From Puniceibacterium sediminis (lineage in GTDB: Bacteria; Pseudomonadota; Alphaproteobacteria; Rhodobacterales; Rhodobacteraceae), in NCBI RefSeq assembly GCF_900188035.1, contig NZ_FZNN01000001.1, positions 248,001 to 312,000 on the forward strand: a stretch of 64,000 nt of DNA. The letters are read 5' to 3'. A model generated the notes under the pieces. The model was given only the letters and a program-made list of their open reading frames with translations. It had not been told where the DNA came from and did no database searches. The translations under genes and the position numbers were made by a program. Shown in pieces: positions 46,149 to 54,859 of this stretch (positions are counted from its first letter, which is position 1; every line of letters starts with the position of its first letter).

Positions 46149-47342
46149 TTAGGTCACCGCCTTGCGCTCCAGAAATTCAGGCCGGTCCCACAGCGCCCCG
46201 CGCAGGATCCGTGTCAGCACCCCGACCGCCTCGTCCACATCCTTTTCGCTGGTGTAAAGCGGCGTGAACCCAAAACGCATCACATCGGGCGCGCGGAAGT
46301 CGCCGATCACCCCGTCGGCAATCAGCGCCTGAATCACCGCATAGCCGTGTTCGAACCGGAACGAAACCTGCGAGCCGCGCAAGTCAGAATCGCGGGGAGA
46401 ACAAAGGCTTAGCTGTGGGCAATGCTCCTCGACCCCGGCGATGAACCTTTCGCAGAGCGCGATCGACCGGGCGCGAACGTCCGCCATGTCGACCTTGTCC
46501 CAGACATCCAGAGCGACCTCTAGCGCCGTCAAATGCAGCACGGGCGGGGTGCCGACGCGCATGCGTTCGATGCCCTTGCCGGCGTCATATCCTTGCTCAA
46601 ACGCAAAGGGGCGGGCGTGGCCCAGCCATCCGGCAAGTGCGGGCTGGGCGGTTTTGGCATGGCGCGGGGCGACGTAGATGAAGGCCGGGGCGCCGGGGCC
46701 GCCGTTGAGGTATTTGTAGGTGCATCCGACAGCGAAATCCGCGCCAGCGCCCGCCAGATCAACCGGAATCGCACCGGCGGAATGCGCCAGGTCCCAGACG
46801 GTGATCACGCCGTGTTCATGCGCCTTTGCGGTCAGTTTCGCCATGTCGTGCTTGCGGCCCGTAGTATAGCCGACCTCGGTGATCAGGGTGACGGCGATTT
46901 CGTCGGTGATGGCATCCTCGACCTCTTCGGGGGCGACGATGCGCAGTTCCAGACCGTTGCCAAGCAGGTTCACCAGCCCTTCGGCCATGTAGAGATCGGA
47001 AGGGAAGTTGCCGGAATCCGACAGGATCACCTTGCGATCTGGGTTGAGTTTCAGCGCCGCTGCCAGCGCCTGAAACACCTTGATCGACAGGGTGTCGCCC
47101 ATCACCACATGGCCCTTTTCGGCGCCGATCAGCCGCGCGATGCGGTCGCCGACACGGGTGGGCTGGGCCATCCAGCCAGAGGCATTCCAGCCGGCGATCA
47201 GCTGTTCACCCCATTCGTTCTCCATCATCTCCATGACCCGCGCCGGGGCCATTTTAGGTAACGGCCCCAAGGAGTTACCGTCAAGATAGATCATCCCCTG
47301 GGGAAGGTGGAACTGATCGCGTGTCCAGTTGAAATCGGTCAC
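46149..47342 (-). CDS. kynU: Kynureninase
   Basis: PLP enzyme cleaving kynurenine to anthranilate and alanine in tryptophan breakdown. It is 397 residues. The N-terminal IYLDGNSLGPLP and VMGDTLSIKVFQAL are family hallmarks. The PLP lysine is K210 in VGCTYKYLNGGPG, with D184 and H187 in WDLAHSAGA contacting the cofactor. The start overlaps the stop of the upstream SDR gene by 4 bp (ATGA), so both are co-translated. Tryptophan dioxygenase and formamidase genes are not in the window. Confidence 0.95.
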   Translation of the reverse strand: MTDFNWTRDQFHLPQGMIYLDGNSLGPLPKMAPARVMEMMENEWGEQLIAGWNASGWMAQPTRVGDRIARLIGAEKGHVVMGDTLSIKVFQALAAALKLNPDRKVILSDSGNFPSDLYMAEGLVNLLGNGLELRIVAPEEVEDAITDEIAVTLITEVGYTTGRKHDMAKLTAKAHEHGVITVWDLAHSAGAIPVDLAGAGADFAVGCTYKYLNGGPGAPAFIYVAPRHAKTAQPALAGWLGHARPFAFEQGYDAGKGIERMRVGTPPVLHLTALEVALDVWDKVDMADVRARSIALCERFIAGVEEHCPQLSLCSPRDSDLRGSQVSFRFEHGYAVIQALIADGVIGDFRAPDVMRFGFTPLYTSEKDVDEAVGVLTRILRGALWDRPEFLERKAVT

Positions 47343-48094
47343 ATCTCACCTCCTGCGATCTGGATCGCCTGTCCGTTTACGCTGCCTGAATGGTCGCCGC
47401 ACAGCCAGAGCGCGGCCTCGGCGACCTCTTCCGGGGTGATCAGACGGCCGTGGGGGTTGGCGCCGTCCATGACGGCGTGGGCCTCAGCCTCGGACATGCC
47501 GGTGCGGGCCATGATGCGGGTGATGTTCTGCGGCACGATGTCGGTATCGACATAGGCGGGGCAGAGCGCGTTGAAGGTATAGGGCTTGCCCAGAGAATCC
47601 GCCGCAAGCGCGCGGATCAGGCCGATCAGCCCGTGTTTGGACGCGGAATAGCAGGGGGCGCCCTTGAGACCCTTGACCCCCGCGATGGAGGAGACGGCGA
47701 TCACCCGGCCCCAGTCGGTTTCGCGCATCGACATCAGGGATTCGCGGATGGTGAGAAACGCGCCGTCGAGGTTGGTCGCCATCATGGTCCGCCAGAAGTT
47801 AAGGTCGGTCTTGTGAAGCGCGCGGCCTTCGGCGATTCCGGCGTTGGGGACGCAGATCTGCACCGGTCCGCGGGCCGCGACGGCTGTGGCGACGCCGGTG
47901 ACGACGGAATTTTCGTCCATCACATCAATCACTTGCGCAAAAAGGCCTTGGGTTTGTGCGGCCTCGTCCAGCTTGTCCTTGCGCCGACCGGTTATGGTGA
48001 CCTGCGCGCCATTGGCAGCCAGGGCACGGGCAATGGCAAGGCCGATTCCGGTGCCGCCACCTGTGACAAGTGCATGTTTCCCTGCGATATTCAT
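47339..48094 (-). CDS. SDR-family dehydrogenase, coupled to kynU
   Basis: A 251-residue classical short-chain dehydrogenase. The cofactor loop TGGGTGIG is at 11-18, NAG at 84-86, and the catalytic set S136, Y149 and K153 lies in VSSIAGVKG and CYSASKHG. The C-terminus (ALWLCGDHSGSVNGQAIQIAGG) is typical. The ATG at 48094 has GGGGGAGG 6 bp upstream. It resembles 3-hydroxybutyrate or 3-hydroxyacyl-CoA dehydrogenases. Tight coupling to kynureninase suggests a step in the breakdown of anthranilate or its CoA ester; this is inferred. Confidence 0.87.
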   Translation of the reverse strand: MNIAGKHALVTGGGTGIGLAIARALAANGAQVTITGRRKDKLDEAAQTQGLFAQVIDVMDENSVVTGVATAVAARGPVQICVPNAGIAEGRALHKTDLNFWRTMMATNLDGAFLTIRESLMSMRETDWGRVIAVSSIAGVKGLKGAPCYSASKHGLIGLIRALAADSLGKPYTFNALCPAYVDTDIVPQNITRIMARTGMSEAEAHAVMDGANPHGRLITPEEVAEAALWLCGDHSGSVNGQAIQIAGGEM

Positions 48095-48538
48095 CTGTGC
48101 CTCCCCCGATTTCACAACAGGTTAGCCGAGCGGTCAGCGGTGGCAAGGCGATGTGAAATGACCGGTATGGAACCCGTATGGTTTGCGTATGGAAAGCGTA
48201 TGGCTGGCGTATGGCTGCCAAGCGCCAGGATGCATTGGCCGGGTGCGACCCAGAGTCGCGTATCGCGTGGCTGCGTGGCGGTTTCGGGCGGGGCAGAGGC
48301 CCCCGGATGCCGCGTGTTGCAACGTTTCCAATAGGAAACACGCCAAAATCAAAGCAAGGATGTTGCGAGCCACCGCTGACATGCGCAACATACGTATAGG
48401 TGGATTAAACTCCACGGCAGTCTATGGTCTACAACCGCAAGCAAGCTTGTCTGAGCTAGGTCAGCACGGTAGACCCATCAGTGAATGGGTCGCCGCTGCC
48501 TAAAAGGGCGCCGTCTGACGCAAGAGGGGAATTAAGAC
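48095..48538. other. 444-bp divergent region between SDR-kynU and pntAB
   Basis: Besides the phased array it contains a perfect hairpin GTTTCC-AATA-GGAAAC (48324-48339) and an AT-richer part from about 48390 to 48440 that probably carries the pntA promoter. AGAGGGG near 48523 is a likely pntA ribosome-binding site. No gene is supported in it. Confidence 0.5.
48164..48214 (+). repeat. Five-copy 11-bp phased CGTATGG array
   Basis: CGTATGG at 48175, 48186, 48197 and 48208, preceded by GGTATGG at 48164, all at exact 11-bp spacing. The same heptamer and spacing occur at 34191-34256 on the opposite strand. This array lies 70 bp upstream of the SDR-kynU start and 325 bp upstream of pntA, so it could influence either promoter. 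Confidence 0.85.
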
Positions 48539-50113
48539 GTGAAAATTGGAACGCCAAAGGAAGTGTTTGACGGCGAGGCACGGGTTGCCATGACGCCGGA
48601 ATCAGCACGGATGCTACAGAAGCTGGGCTATGACTGTGCCATTGAGGCCGGGGCCGGGGTGGCCGCAGGTTTCATGGACGAGGCCTATGCCGAAGCCGGG
48701 GTCGAGGTTGTGCACGGCGCAGAAGCGCTGTGGCGGGGGGCTGATGTCATCGCAAAGGTGCGCCCGCCCTCGGACGCCGAAGTAGGGATGCTGACGGCGG
48801 ACAAATTGCTGATCTCGTTTTTCTGGCCGGCCCAGAATGGTGACCTGATGCAGGCCGCCGCGAACAAGGGTGCCAGCGTCATCGCCATGGACATGGTGCC
48901 ACGCATCAGCCGGGCGCAGAAGATGGACGCGCTAAGCTCGATGGCCAATATCGCGGGCTACCGTGCGGTGATCGAGGCGGGCAACAACTTTGGCCGTTTC
49001 TTTACCGGTCAGATCACGGCGGCGGGCAAGGTGCCCCCGGCCAAGGTGCTGGTCGTCGGTGCCGGTGTGGCAGGCCTTGCCGCCATCGGGACATCCACCG
49101 CGCTGGGCGCGATCACCTATGCCTTTGACGTGCGCCCCGAAGTGGCCGAGCAGGTCGAGAGCATGGGCGCCGAGTTCGTCTACCTCGATTTCGAGGAAAC
49201 CGCCAAGGACGGCGCTGAATCGGGTGGCTATGCGTCGGTATCCAGCCCGGAATTCGCGGCGGCCCAGCTGGCCAAGTTCCGCGAGATTGCGCCCGATATC
49301 GATATCGTCATCACCACGGCGCTGATCCCGAACCGCGAAGCCCCCGAGTTGTGGACCAAGGATATGGTCGACGCGATGAAGCCGGGGTCGGTGATCATCG
49401 ACCTTGCGGCGGAAAAGGGCGGCAACTGCAAATTGACGGTGATGGATCAGAAGATCGTCACCGACAACGGTGTCACGATCATCGGCTATACAGATTTCCC
49501 CAGCCGGATGGCGACGCAATCCTCGACCCTGTATGCGACCAACATCCGCCACATGATGACGGACCTGACGCCGGACAAGGACGGCCGCGTCAATCACAAC
49601 ATGGAGGATGACGTGATCCGCGGGGCGACGATTGCCCATGCGAACGAGATCACATTCCCGCCGCCCCCGCCCAAGGTAAAGGCGATCGCGGCGCAGAAGC
49701 CCAAGGAAAAGGTCAAGGAAAAGACCCCCGCCGAGAAGCGGGCAGACGAGGTGGCGGCGTTCAAGGCGCAGACCAAATCGCAGGTCACTTTGCTGGCTGT
49801 GGGCGGCGCGCTGGTGCTGTTTGTCGGGCTGTTCGCCCCGGCGAGCTTCATGCAGCACTTTATCGTCTTTGTGCTGTCGGTGTTCATCGGCTTCCAGGTG
49901 ATCTGGGGTGTGGCGCACAGCCTGCACACGCCGCTGATGGCGGTCACGAATGCGATTTCGTCGATCATCATCCTGGGTGCGCTGATGCAGATCGGGTCGG
50001 GGTCCTGGCTGGTGATCCTGCTGGCGGCGCTGTCGGTCTTTATGGCGGGCATCAACATTTTCGGCGGTTTCCTCGTAACACGGCGCATGCTCGCCATGTT
50101 CCAGAAATCGTAA
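48539..50113 (+). CDS. pntA: NAD(P) transhydrogenase subunit alpha
   Basis: Membrane-associated subunit of the proton-translocating transhydrogenase, which uses the proton gradient to make NADPH from NADH. It is 524 residues from a GTG start at 48539. The N-terminal NAD(H)-binding domain I begins MKIGTPKEVFDGEARVAMTP and has the dinucleotide loop VVGAGVAGLAAIG (about residues 177-189). A Lys/Pro-rich linker leads to about four membrane segments (residues 420-520). This single-chain alpha form is like that of E. coli; the split PntAA/PntAB form is not used. pntB follows after 12 bp. Confidence 0.97.
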   Translation: MKIGTPKEVFDGEARVAMTPESARMLQKLGYDCAIEAGAGVAAGFMDEAYAEAGVEVVHGAEALWRGADVIAKVRPPSDAEVGMLTADKLLISFFWPAQNGDLMQAAANKGASVIAMDMVPRISRAQKMDALSSMANIAGYRAVIEAGNNFGRFFTGQITAAGKVPPAKVLVVGAGVAGLAAIGTSTALGAITYAFDVRPEVAEQVESMGAEFVYLDFEETAKDGAESGGYASVSSPEFAAAQLAKFREIAPDIDIVITTALIPNREAPELWTKDMVDAMKPGSVIIDLAAEKGGNCKLTVMDQKIVTDNGVTIIGYTDFPSRMATQSSTLYATNIRHMMTDLTPDKDGRVNHNMEDDVIRGATIAHANEITFPPPPPKVKAIAAQKPKEKVKEKTPAEKRADEVAAFKAQTKSQVTLLAVGGALVLFVGLFAPASFMQHFIVFVLSVFIGFQVIWGVAHSLHTPLMAVTNAISSIIILGALMQIGSGSWLVILLAALSVFMAGINIFGGFLVTRRMLAMFQKS

Positions 50114-50125
50114 GGGGGCAGAGCA

Positions 50126-51559
50126 ATGGAATTCGGATTTACAACGGCGGCCTATGTGGTCGCGGCGGTGCTCTTCATCCTGTCGCTCGGCGGTTTGTCG
50201 GGTCAGGAAAGCGCGAAGCGGGCCGTCTGGTACGGCATCACCGGCATGGCGCTGGCGGTTGTCGCGACGCTGATCGGCCCCGGTTCGGGGCTGTGGCTGG
50301 CATCGCTGGTGCTGGTCGCGCTGGGCGGGGCCATCGGCTATCAGCTGGCCACCAAGGTGCAGATGACGCAGATGCCGGAACTGGTCGCGGCGATGCATTC
50401 GCTGGTCGGTCTGGCGGCGGTCTTTGTCGGCTACGTCGCCCATATCGAAATGGGCCGCGTGATGGCGATGGACGAAACCCAGCGTGCCGCGCTTGAGGGC
50501 TTTGCCGCCCTTCTGGCGCACAAGCAGCCGGTCGAAGTGTCGATCCTGCGGGTCGAGCTGTTCCTCGGGATCTTTATCGGGGCGATCACCTTTACCGGGT
50601 CGGTCATTGCCTATGGCAAGCTGGCGGGCAAGGTATCCTCGGCGGCGGTCAAGCTGCCGGGTGGGCATATGCTCAACATCGCGGCGGCGGCGGTCTCGGT
50701 CATCTGCCTTATCTGGTACTTCAACACCGGCGGGTTGTTCCCGCTGTTCCTGATGACGCTGGCGGCGCTGTTCATCGGCTACCACCTGATCATGGGCATC
50801 GGCGGCGCGGACATGCCTGTCGTTGTGTCGATGCTCAACAGCTATTCAGGCTGGGCGGCGGCGGCGATCGGTTTCAGCCTTGGCAACGATCTGCTGATCG
50901 TGGTTGGCGCGCTGGTCGGCTCAAGCGGTGCGATCCTGAGCTACATCATGTGCAAGGCGATGAACCGGTCCTTTGTGTCGGTCATCCTGGGCGGCTTTGG
51001 CGGCCCGGCGGGTGAGCAGATGGCGGTTGAGGGCGAACAGATCGCCATCGACGCCGATGGTGTGGCAAGCGCGCTGGAAGAGGCGGATTCGATCATCATC
51101 ATCCCGGGCTACGGCATGGCCGTGGCACAGGCGCAGCAGAACGTGGCCGAACTGACCAAGCGTCTGCGTGCCAAGGGCAAGGTCGTGCGTTTCGCCATTC
51201 ACCCCGTCGCGGGGCGTCTGCCGGGGCACATGAACGTGCTGCTGGCCGAAGCCAAGGTGCCCTATGACATCGTGCTGGAGATGGACGAGATCAACGACGA
51301 TTTCCCCACGACCGACGTGGCCATCGTCATCGGGTCCAACGACATCGTGAACCCGGCGGCGCAGGACGATCCCAATTCGCCCATCGCCGGGATGCCGGTG
51401 CTGGAGTGCTGGAAAGCCAAGCAGGTGTTCGTGTCCAAGCGCGGGCAGGGCACCGGTTATTCCGGCATCGAGAACCCGCTGTTCTTCAAGGACAACACGC
51501 GGATGTTCTATGGTGACGCGAAAAAGTCGCTGGATGAGTTGCTGACAAAGATTTCCTGA
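50126..51559 (+). CDS. pntB: NAD(P) transhydrogenase subunit beta
   Basis: The partner of PntA, 477 residues. The first 270 residues hold about nine membrane helices of the proton channel, starting [19 protein letters not shown]. The C-terminal NADP(H)-binding domain III has [35 protein letters not shown] (in parts), [14 protein letters not shown] and the final [23 protein letters not shown] lies 7 bp before the ATG, and a strong terminator follows at 51584. Confidence 0.97.
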   Translation: MEFGFTTAAYVVAAVLFILSLGGLSGQESAKRAVWYGITGMALAVVATLIGPGSGLWLASLVLVALGGAIGYQLATKVQMTQMPELVAAMHSLVGLAAVFVGYVAHIEMGRVMAMDETQRAALEGFAALLAHKQPVEVSILRVELFLGIFIGAITFTGSVIAYGKLAGKVSSAAVKLPGGHMLNIAAAAVSVICLIWYFNTGGLFPLFLMTLAALFIGYHLIMGIGGADMPVVVSMLNSYSGWAAAAIGFSLGNDLLIVVGALVGSSGAILSYIMCKAMNRSFVSVILGGFGGPAGEQMAVEGEQIAIDADGVASALEEADSIIIIPGYGMAVAQAQQNVAELTKRLRAKGKVVRFAIHPVAGRLPGHMNVLLAEAKVPYDIVLEMDEINDDFPTTDVAIVIGSNDIVNPAAQDDPNSPIAGMPVLECWKAKQVFVSKRGQGTGYSGIENPLFFKDNTRMFYGDAKKSLDELLTKIS

Positions 51560-51583
51560 GGCACCGCCTTAGGACGCTACTGG

Positions 51584-51612
51584 AAAGCCCCGCCCGAAAC
51601 GGCGGGGCTTTT
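51584..51612 (+). terminator. Intrinsic terminator of pntAB
   Basis: Perfect 11-bp arms AAAGCCCCGCC (51584-51594) and GGCGGGGCTTT (51601-51611) around a 6-nt loop, followed by TTC. It lies 24 bp after the pntB stop. Confidence 0.92.
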
Positions 51613-51764
51613 CGCATTCCGGGGCGGTGAACGGCGACAGGCGGCTCGGGTGTCATGCTCAAGGAGTTTGGCGTTGAGATCGGGGCGGACTTCTGTCAGG
51701 CGCGCAGCGCATGGTCGGCCTGGAGCATCGCCGCCCGAGAATGATCTTTGTACGGCGACACGAT

Positions 51765-51790
51765 GAATCCTTCCTGCGAATCCTTCCTGC
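51765..51790. repeat. Tandem 13-bp duplication
   Basis: GAATCCTTCCTGC occurs twice back to back (51765-51777 and 51778-51790) in the gap before the HEPN-like gene. It looks like a replication-slippage duplication. The rest of 51613-51847 shows no gene; GGAGGGGGG near 51823 lies about 20 bp before the next start. Confidence 0.7.
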
Positions 51791-51847
51791 CCCTATCATT
51801 CCCGGCCGCTTAGCTTAAGGGAGGGGGGACGCTACGGAGAATGAACG

Positions 51848-52360
51848 ATGACAACATCACAGGATGTGCCGACACTGATTGCGGCAGCGCAGGCAAAAGC
51901 AAAGATATCCGAAGACAGAATTTCGGAAATTCGGGATCAGTTGGAAGGGCAGGCGAAGTCCGACGCCCAAGTAGAAGAGCTTCGCGCCGCGAATGTCGCG
52001 CTTGAATTGGCTGCGGTTGATATCTTCACCCTTTTCGAGGGGCGCATGCAGAATCACTTCAAACGGGGTCCGTTTTCGCGAAAATTAAGATCAGCTCTTC
52101 TGGATAGCGGAGAGACGGATCTGGCCGATAGAGTTCACGAATATTATCTGGCGATCAACGTGCTCAAACACGGAAAAGGCGCGAGCTATCGGGAATTGCT
52201 CAATACTCCGACCACACTTTTTCATGTGAAACCTGCCGAAAGCACCACATCACAAGAAGAAAACGCGCCTTCAGCCCTGATAGATGTTGGCGTGCCGGGC
52301 TTTTTTGACGGGCTCGCCACAACGCTACTGCAGGCTCACCAGTTTCTTGAAAACCGGTAG
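51848..52360 (+). CDS. Unknown helical protein, HEPN-like
   Basis: A 170-residue, largely helical cytoplasmic protein. The N-terminus is coiled-coil-like and charge-rich (SEDRISEIRDQLEGQAKSDA). The middle part IFTLFEGRMQNHFKRGPFSRK and the segment EYYLAINVLKHGKGASYREL resemble HEPN-type domains. Those carry a short polar motif with arginine/histidine near a turn and often act as RNases or RNA-binding partners in defence and toxin-antitoxin systems. The classical R-x4-6-H pattern is not clear here. G+C is lower than in the flanking pntB and DUF3422 genes, suggesting transfer. Function unassigned. Confidence 0.65.
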   Translation: MTTSQDVPTLIAAAQAKAKISEDRISEIRDQLEGQAKSDAQVEELRAANVALELAAVDIFTLFEGRMQNHFKRGPFSRKLRSALLDSGETDLADRVHEYYLAINVLKHGKGASYRELLNTPTTLFHVKPAESTTSQEENAPSALIDVGVPGFFDGLATTLLQAHQFLENR

Positions 52361-52441
52361 TTTCCCGAGCGTTATTTATCAGAACGACTAAGCGATGCGC
52401 TGCGAATGCAGCGTCATCGAGTGAGAAGGTCCACACATCCG

Positions 52442-52915
52442 ATGTCTGAGCCCTGCATGAAAGTTGTGTTGGTCACGCCTGAAATTCCCTACAACACGGG
52501 CGCAATTGGGCGGACCTGCGTTGCGTTGAACCTGGAGCTGATTTTGATCAAGCCCTACGGGTTTTCCCTTGCCGAGAAAGCCGTGCGGCGGGCCGGGACC
52601 GACTACTGGAAATATGTTCACCTCAGCGAATATGACAGTTGGGAAAGCTTTCTGGATGATCGCAAGCCACGCCCCGAAAGTCTGTTCTTCTTCGAAGAGC
52701 ACGGCGAACAAACACTTTACGATCCTGACTATCAACAGGATGCCTATCTGGTATTCGGGTGTGAATCCAAAGGCCTGCCATTGGCGATACTGGATGGGAT
52801 GGAAGATCGGACATTCAGTTTACCGATGCTCGATTCACGCGTCCGATCGCTCAATTTGGCAAATGTAGCCACAGCAGTTGTCTATCAAGCTATGCGTACT
52901 CAGCTGGGCGGCTGA
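52442..52915 (+). CDS. trmL: TrmL-type tRNA (cytidine/uridine-2'-O-)-methyltransferase
   Basis: A 157-residue SPOUT (SpoU/TrmH) methyltransferase of the TrmL group, which methylates the 2'-O of nucleotide 34 in some tRNAs. The N-terminus VVLVTPEIPYNTGAIGRTC matches motif 1, VFGCESKGLP motif 2, and RSLNLANVATAVVYQAMR motif 3, together forming the SAM-binding trefoil knot. GCESKGLP replaces the commoner GPE(T/S)RGLP. The ATG at 52442 is chosen; 52457 (MKVVLV) is also possible. Composition is lower in G+C than most neighbours. Confidence 0.9.
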   Translation: MSEPCMKVVLVTPEIPYNTGAIGRTCVALNLELILIKPYGFSLAEKAVRRAGTDYWKYVHLSEYDSWESFLDDRKPRPESLFFFEEHGEQTLYDPDYQQDAYLVFGCESKGLPLAILDGMEDRTFSLPMLDSRVRSLNLANVATAVVYQAMRTQLGG

Positions 52916-53252
52916 AAGCAGCCAATAGCGACAGGGCTGGCTATGCCTGTAACCTCCGCGCTCATGCACGGACGGCGCGAACGCCCTCTTTTCCTCTGTG
53001 GGTAAACTGGCTGCATTCGTGGGTTTCTGGTGTTCCTGACAACAGCGCAGCAGCAAGGGGCCGGAGGCGTGTGTATCGACCGCTGCAACGGCGGTCGGCG
53101 GGCTGGACGGTGCTGTCATGATCGCAGGGACGAAGCCCCGGCGCGCGGCGGTATGCGGTTGCGCACCGACAAACCCATGAAACACAACAGACTTTTTCTT
53201 TACATGACGCGGGGGCGGCGGTACGCCAGAGGGGTACAGAGCGGACTGAGCC
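52916..53252. other. 337-bp gap before the DUF3422 gene
   Basis: Several short open frames occur on both strands, but none has a ribosome-binding site or codon bias that I would accept. An AT-rich spot (ACTTTTTCTTTACATGACG near 53190-53210) may be part of the promoter of the DUF3422 gene. I see no RNA gene or repeat. Confidence 0.4.
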
Positions 53253-54551
53253 ATGCCCCCGATCCAAGATCACCCCCTGCGATTCAAGCTTGCCAACGAA
53301 TTGCACGCCCGCCCGTTTCCATCGCTTAAGGCGCCGTGCCGGGCGGTGTTTCTGGCCATCAAGAAACCGCACGATGCCGCATCGCGGGACAAGTCGCTGG
53401 ACGTAAAGCACCTGACCGACCTGCTGGACCGGTACGGCACCGCGCATCCGCAGCCGGGGGCGACGCATTTTTCCGACCGCATCGGCCAGCATGTTCTGAA
53501 ATGGGAACAGCACACCGAATTCGTGACCTACACGGTGTTTTTCAGCGGCGTCACGCCGCGGGTCTTTGATCCGTCGGATTTCGATGTCTTTCCTGCCGAA
53601 TGGCTGGCTGCGGCGCCCGGGGTGCGGATCACCTCGGCGCTGATCCGGGTCTGCGAACGGGTGGATGACGATGTGATCGGTGAACAGATCGACGACTGGT
53701 TTGTCCCCGAAAGCCTGGCGGTAAGCAGCGTGATCGACGATGAGGCGGTGATTGCGGGCGATTTCCGCATCGATCCCGCGGGCCATCTGCGGTTTGCGGT
53801 CTTTCCGCGCCCGCATGTGGGGGAACGCCGGATCGGGCGGATCGTCCAGCGGCTGTGCGAGATCGAGACCTACAAGATCATGTCGATGCTGGGCTTTTCG
53901 CGGGTGCGCGAACTGGCTCCGAGGATGAGCGAGATCGACAGCGAGCTGTCCAAGCTGATGGTCGCGATGACCGAGGGCACCGGCCCGGCCGAGGACACGC
54001 TGAAATCCCTGCTGTCCGTTTCGGCCGAGCTTGAGTCGCTGTCGGCGCAGGCGTCGTTCCGGTTGGGGGCGACGGGTGCCTATGAGGCGATCGTGGGCCA
54101 GCGTATTCAGGTGCTGCGCGAGGCGCGCTGGCGCGGGCGGCAGACCTTTGCCGAGTTCATGATGCGCCGGTACGACCCGGCCATGCGGACGGTCAAATCC
54201 AGCGAACTGCGGCTTGCCAGCATGGCGAACCGGGCGATGCGGGCCGGGGATCTTTTGCGCACACGGGTTGAGGTTGAGCGGTCCGCTCAGAACCAGCAAT
54301 TGCTGGAGGGCATGAACCAGCGCGCCGACATGCAGCTGCGTCTGCAGCACACGGTCGAGGGGCTGTCGGTCGTGGCGATCAGCTACTACGCGGTGTCGCT
54401 GGTGTCCTACCTGCTGTATCCGCTGGCCGATGTTGTCGGCATCTCAAAGGGGCTGCTGACGGCGCTTGCGACCCTGCCGGTTTTCGCAACGGTCTGGCTG
54501 ATGATCCGCCGGATCCATAACCAGATAGAAAAGCAGGGCCCGGAAAGCTGA
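53253..54551 (+). CDS. DUF3422 family membrane-anchored protein
   Basis: A 432-residue protein matching DUF3422. The N-terminus (DHPLRFKLANELHARPFPSL) is the signature region. The middle has FVTYTVFFSG and MLGFSRVRELAPRMSEID, followed by a long coiled-coil-like helix region (about 225-365). Two membrane helices lie near residues 370-390 and 400-418, with a basic tail (RRIHNQIEKQG). The family is common in Rhodobacterales and has no established function. It ends in front of a dispersed repeat copy in the same orientation. Confidence 0.88.
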   Translation: MPPIQDHPLRFKLANELHARPFPSLKAPCRAVFLAIKKPHDAASRDKSLDVKHLTDLLDRYGTAHPQPGATHFSDRIGQHVLKWEQHTEFVTYTVFFSGVTPRVFDPSDFDVFPAEWLAAAPGVRITSALIRVCERVDDDVIGEQIDDWFVPESLAVSSVIDDEAVIAGDFRIDPAGHLRFAVFPRPHVGERRIGRIVQRLCEIETYKIMSMLGFSRVRELAPRMSEIDSELSKLMVAMTEGTGPAEDTLKSLLSVSAELESLSAQASFRLGATGAYEAIVGQRIQVLREARWRGRQTFAEFMMRRYDPAMRTVKSSELRLASMANRAMRAGDLLRTRVEVERSAQNQQLLEGMNQRADMQLRLQHTVEGLSVVAISYYAVSLVSYLLYPLADVVGISKGLLTALATLPVFATVWLMIRRIHNQIEKQGPES

Positions 54552-54600
54552 CCTTTGCGCCTTTGGCGCGCGCCGGAGTGAGGGGCCGGCCCCTCACTCT

Positions 54601-54627
54601 CCCCGGAGTATTTGGGGGCAGATGAAA
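54601..54627 (+). repeat. Dispersed intergenic element, copy 3 (inverted pair, left)
   Basis: 27-bp element beginning CCCCGGAGTATTTGGGGG and ending CAGATGAAA, in + orientation downstream of the DUF3422 gene. It is identical, as reverse complement, to 54771-54797. A GC-rich palindrome (GGGGCCGGCCCC, about 54580-54591) precedes it. The whole convergent gap 54552-54859 contains the two copies and no gene. Confidence 0.85.
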
Positions 54628-54770
54628 CAACGAAAAGATTTTGTTAACCACGCGCTGCCACCATGGAGTCACGGTACAGGCGGGAGCGCCGATGACCGTG
54701 GCAGATGAAGCTATGCTTCATAGTCGGCCCGTGGCACTGCTGCGGGCCGATCCTCATAACACGTCTTCGT

Positions 54771-54797
54771 TTTCATCTGCCCCCAAATACTCCGGGG
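54771..54797 (-). repeat. Dispersed intergenic element, copy 4 (inverted pair, right)
   Basis: Exact reverse complement of 54601-54627, so on the - strand it reads CCCCGGAGTATTTGGGGG plus the tail. It lies downstream of the YeeE/YedE gene in that gene's orientation. The two copies face each other across 143 bp and could pair over all 27 bases in a readthrough transcript. Confidence 0.85.
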
Positions 54798-54859
54798 AGT
54801 CCGCGCTTGCGCGGGCGGGGCAGAGCCCCAAATGTGGCAGAGATAGTAATGCGTTACCT

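Noticed and set aside
48932-50785. A 617-codon open frame antisense to pntA/pntB
   Set aside because: It spans two well-identified genes on the other strand and is composed mostly of Arg, His, Asp and Gln; a shadow frame.
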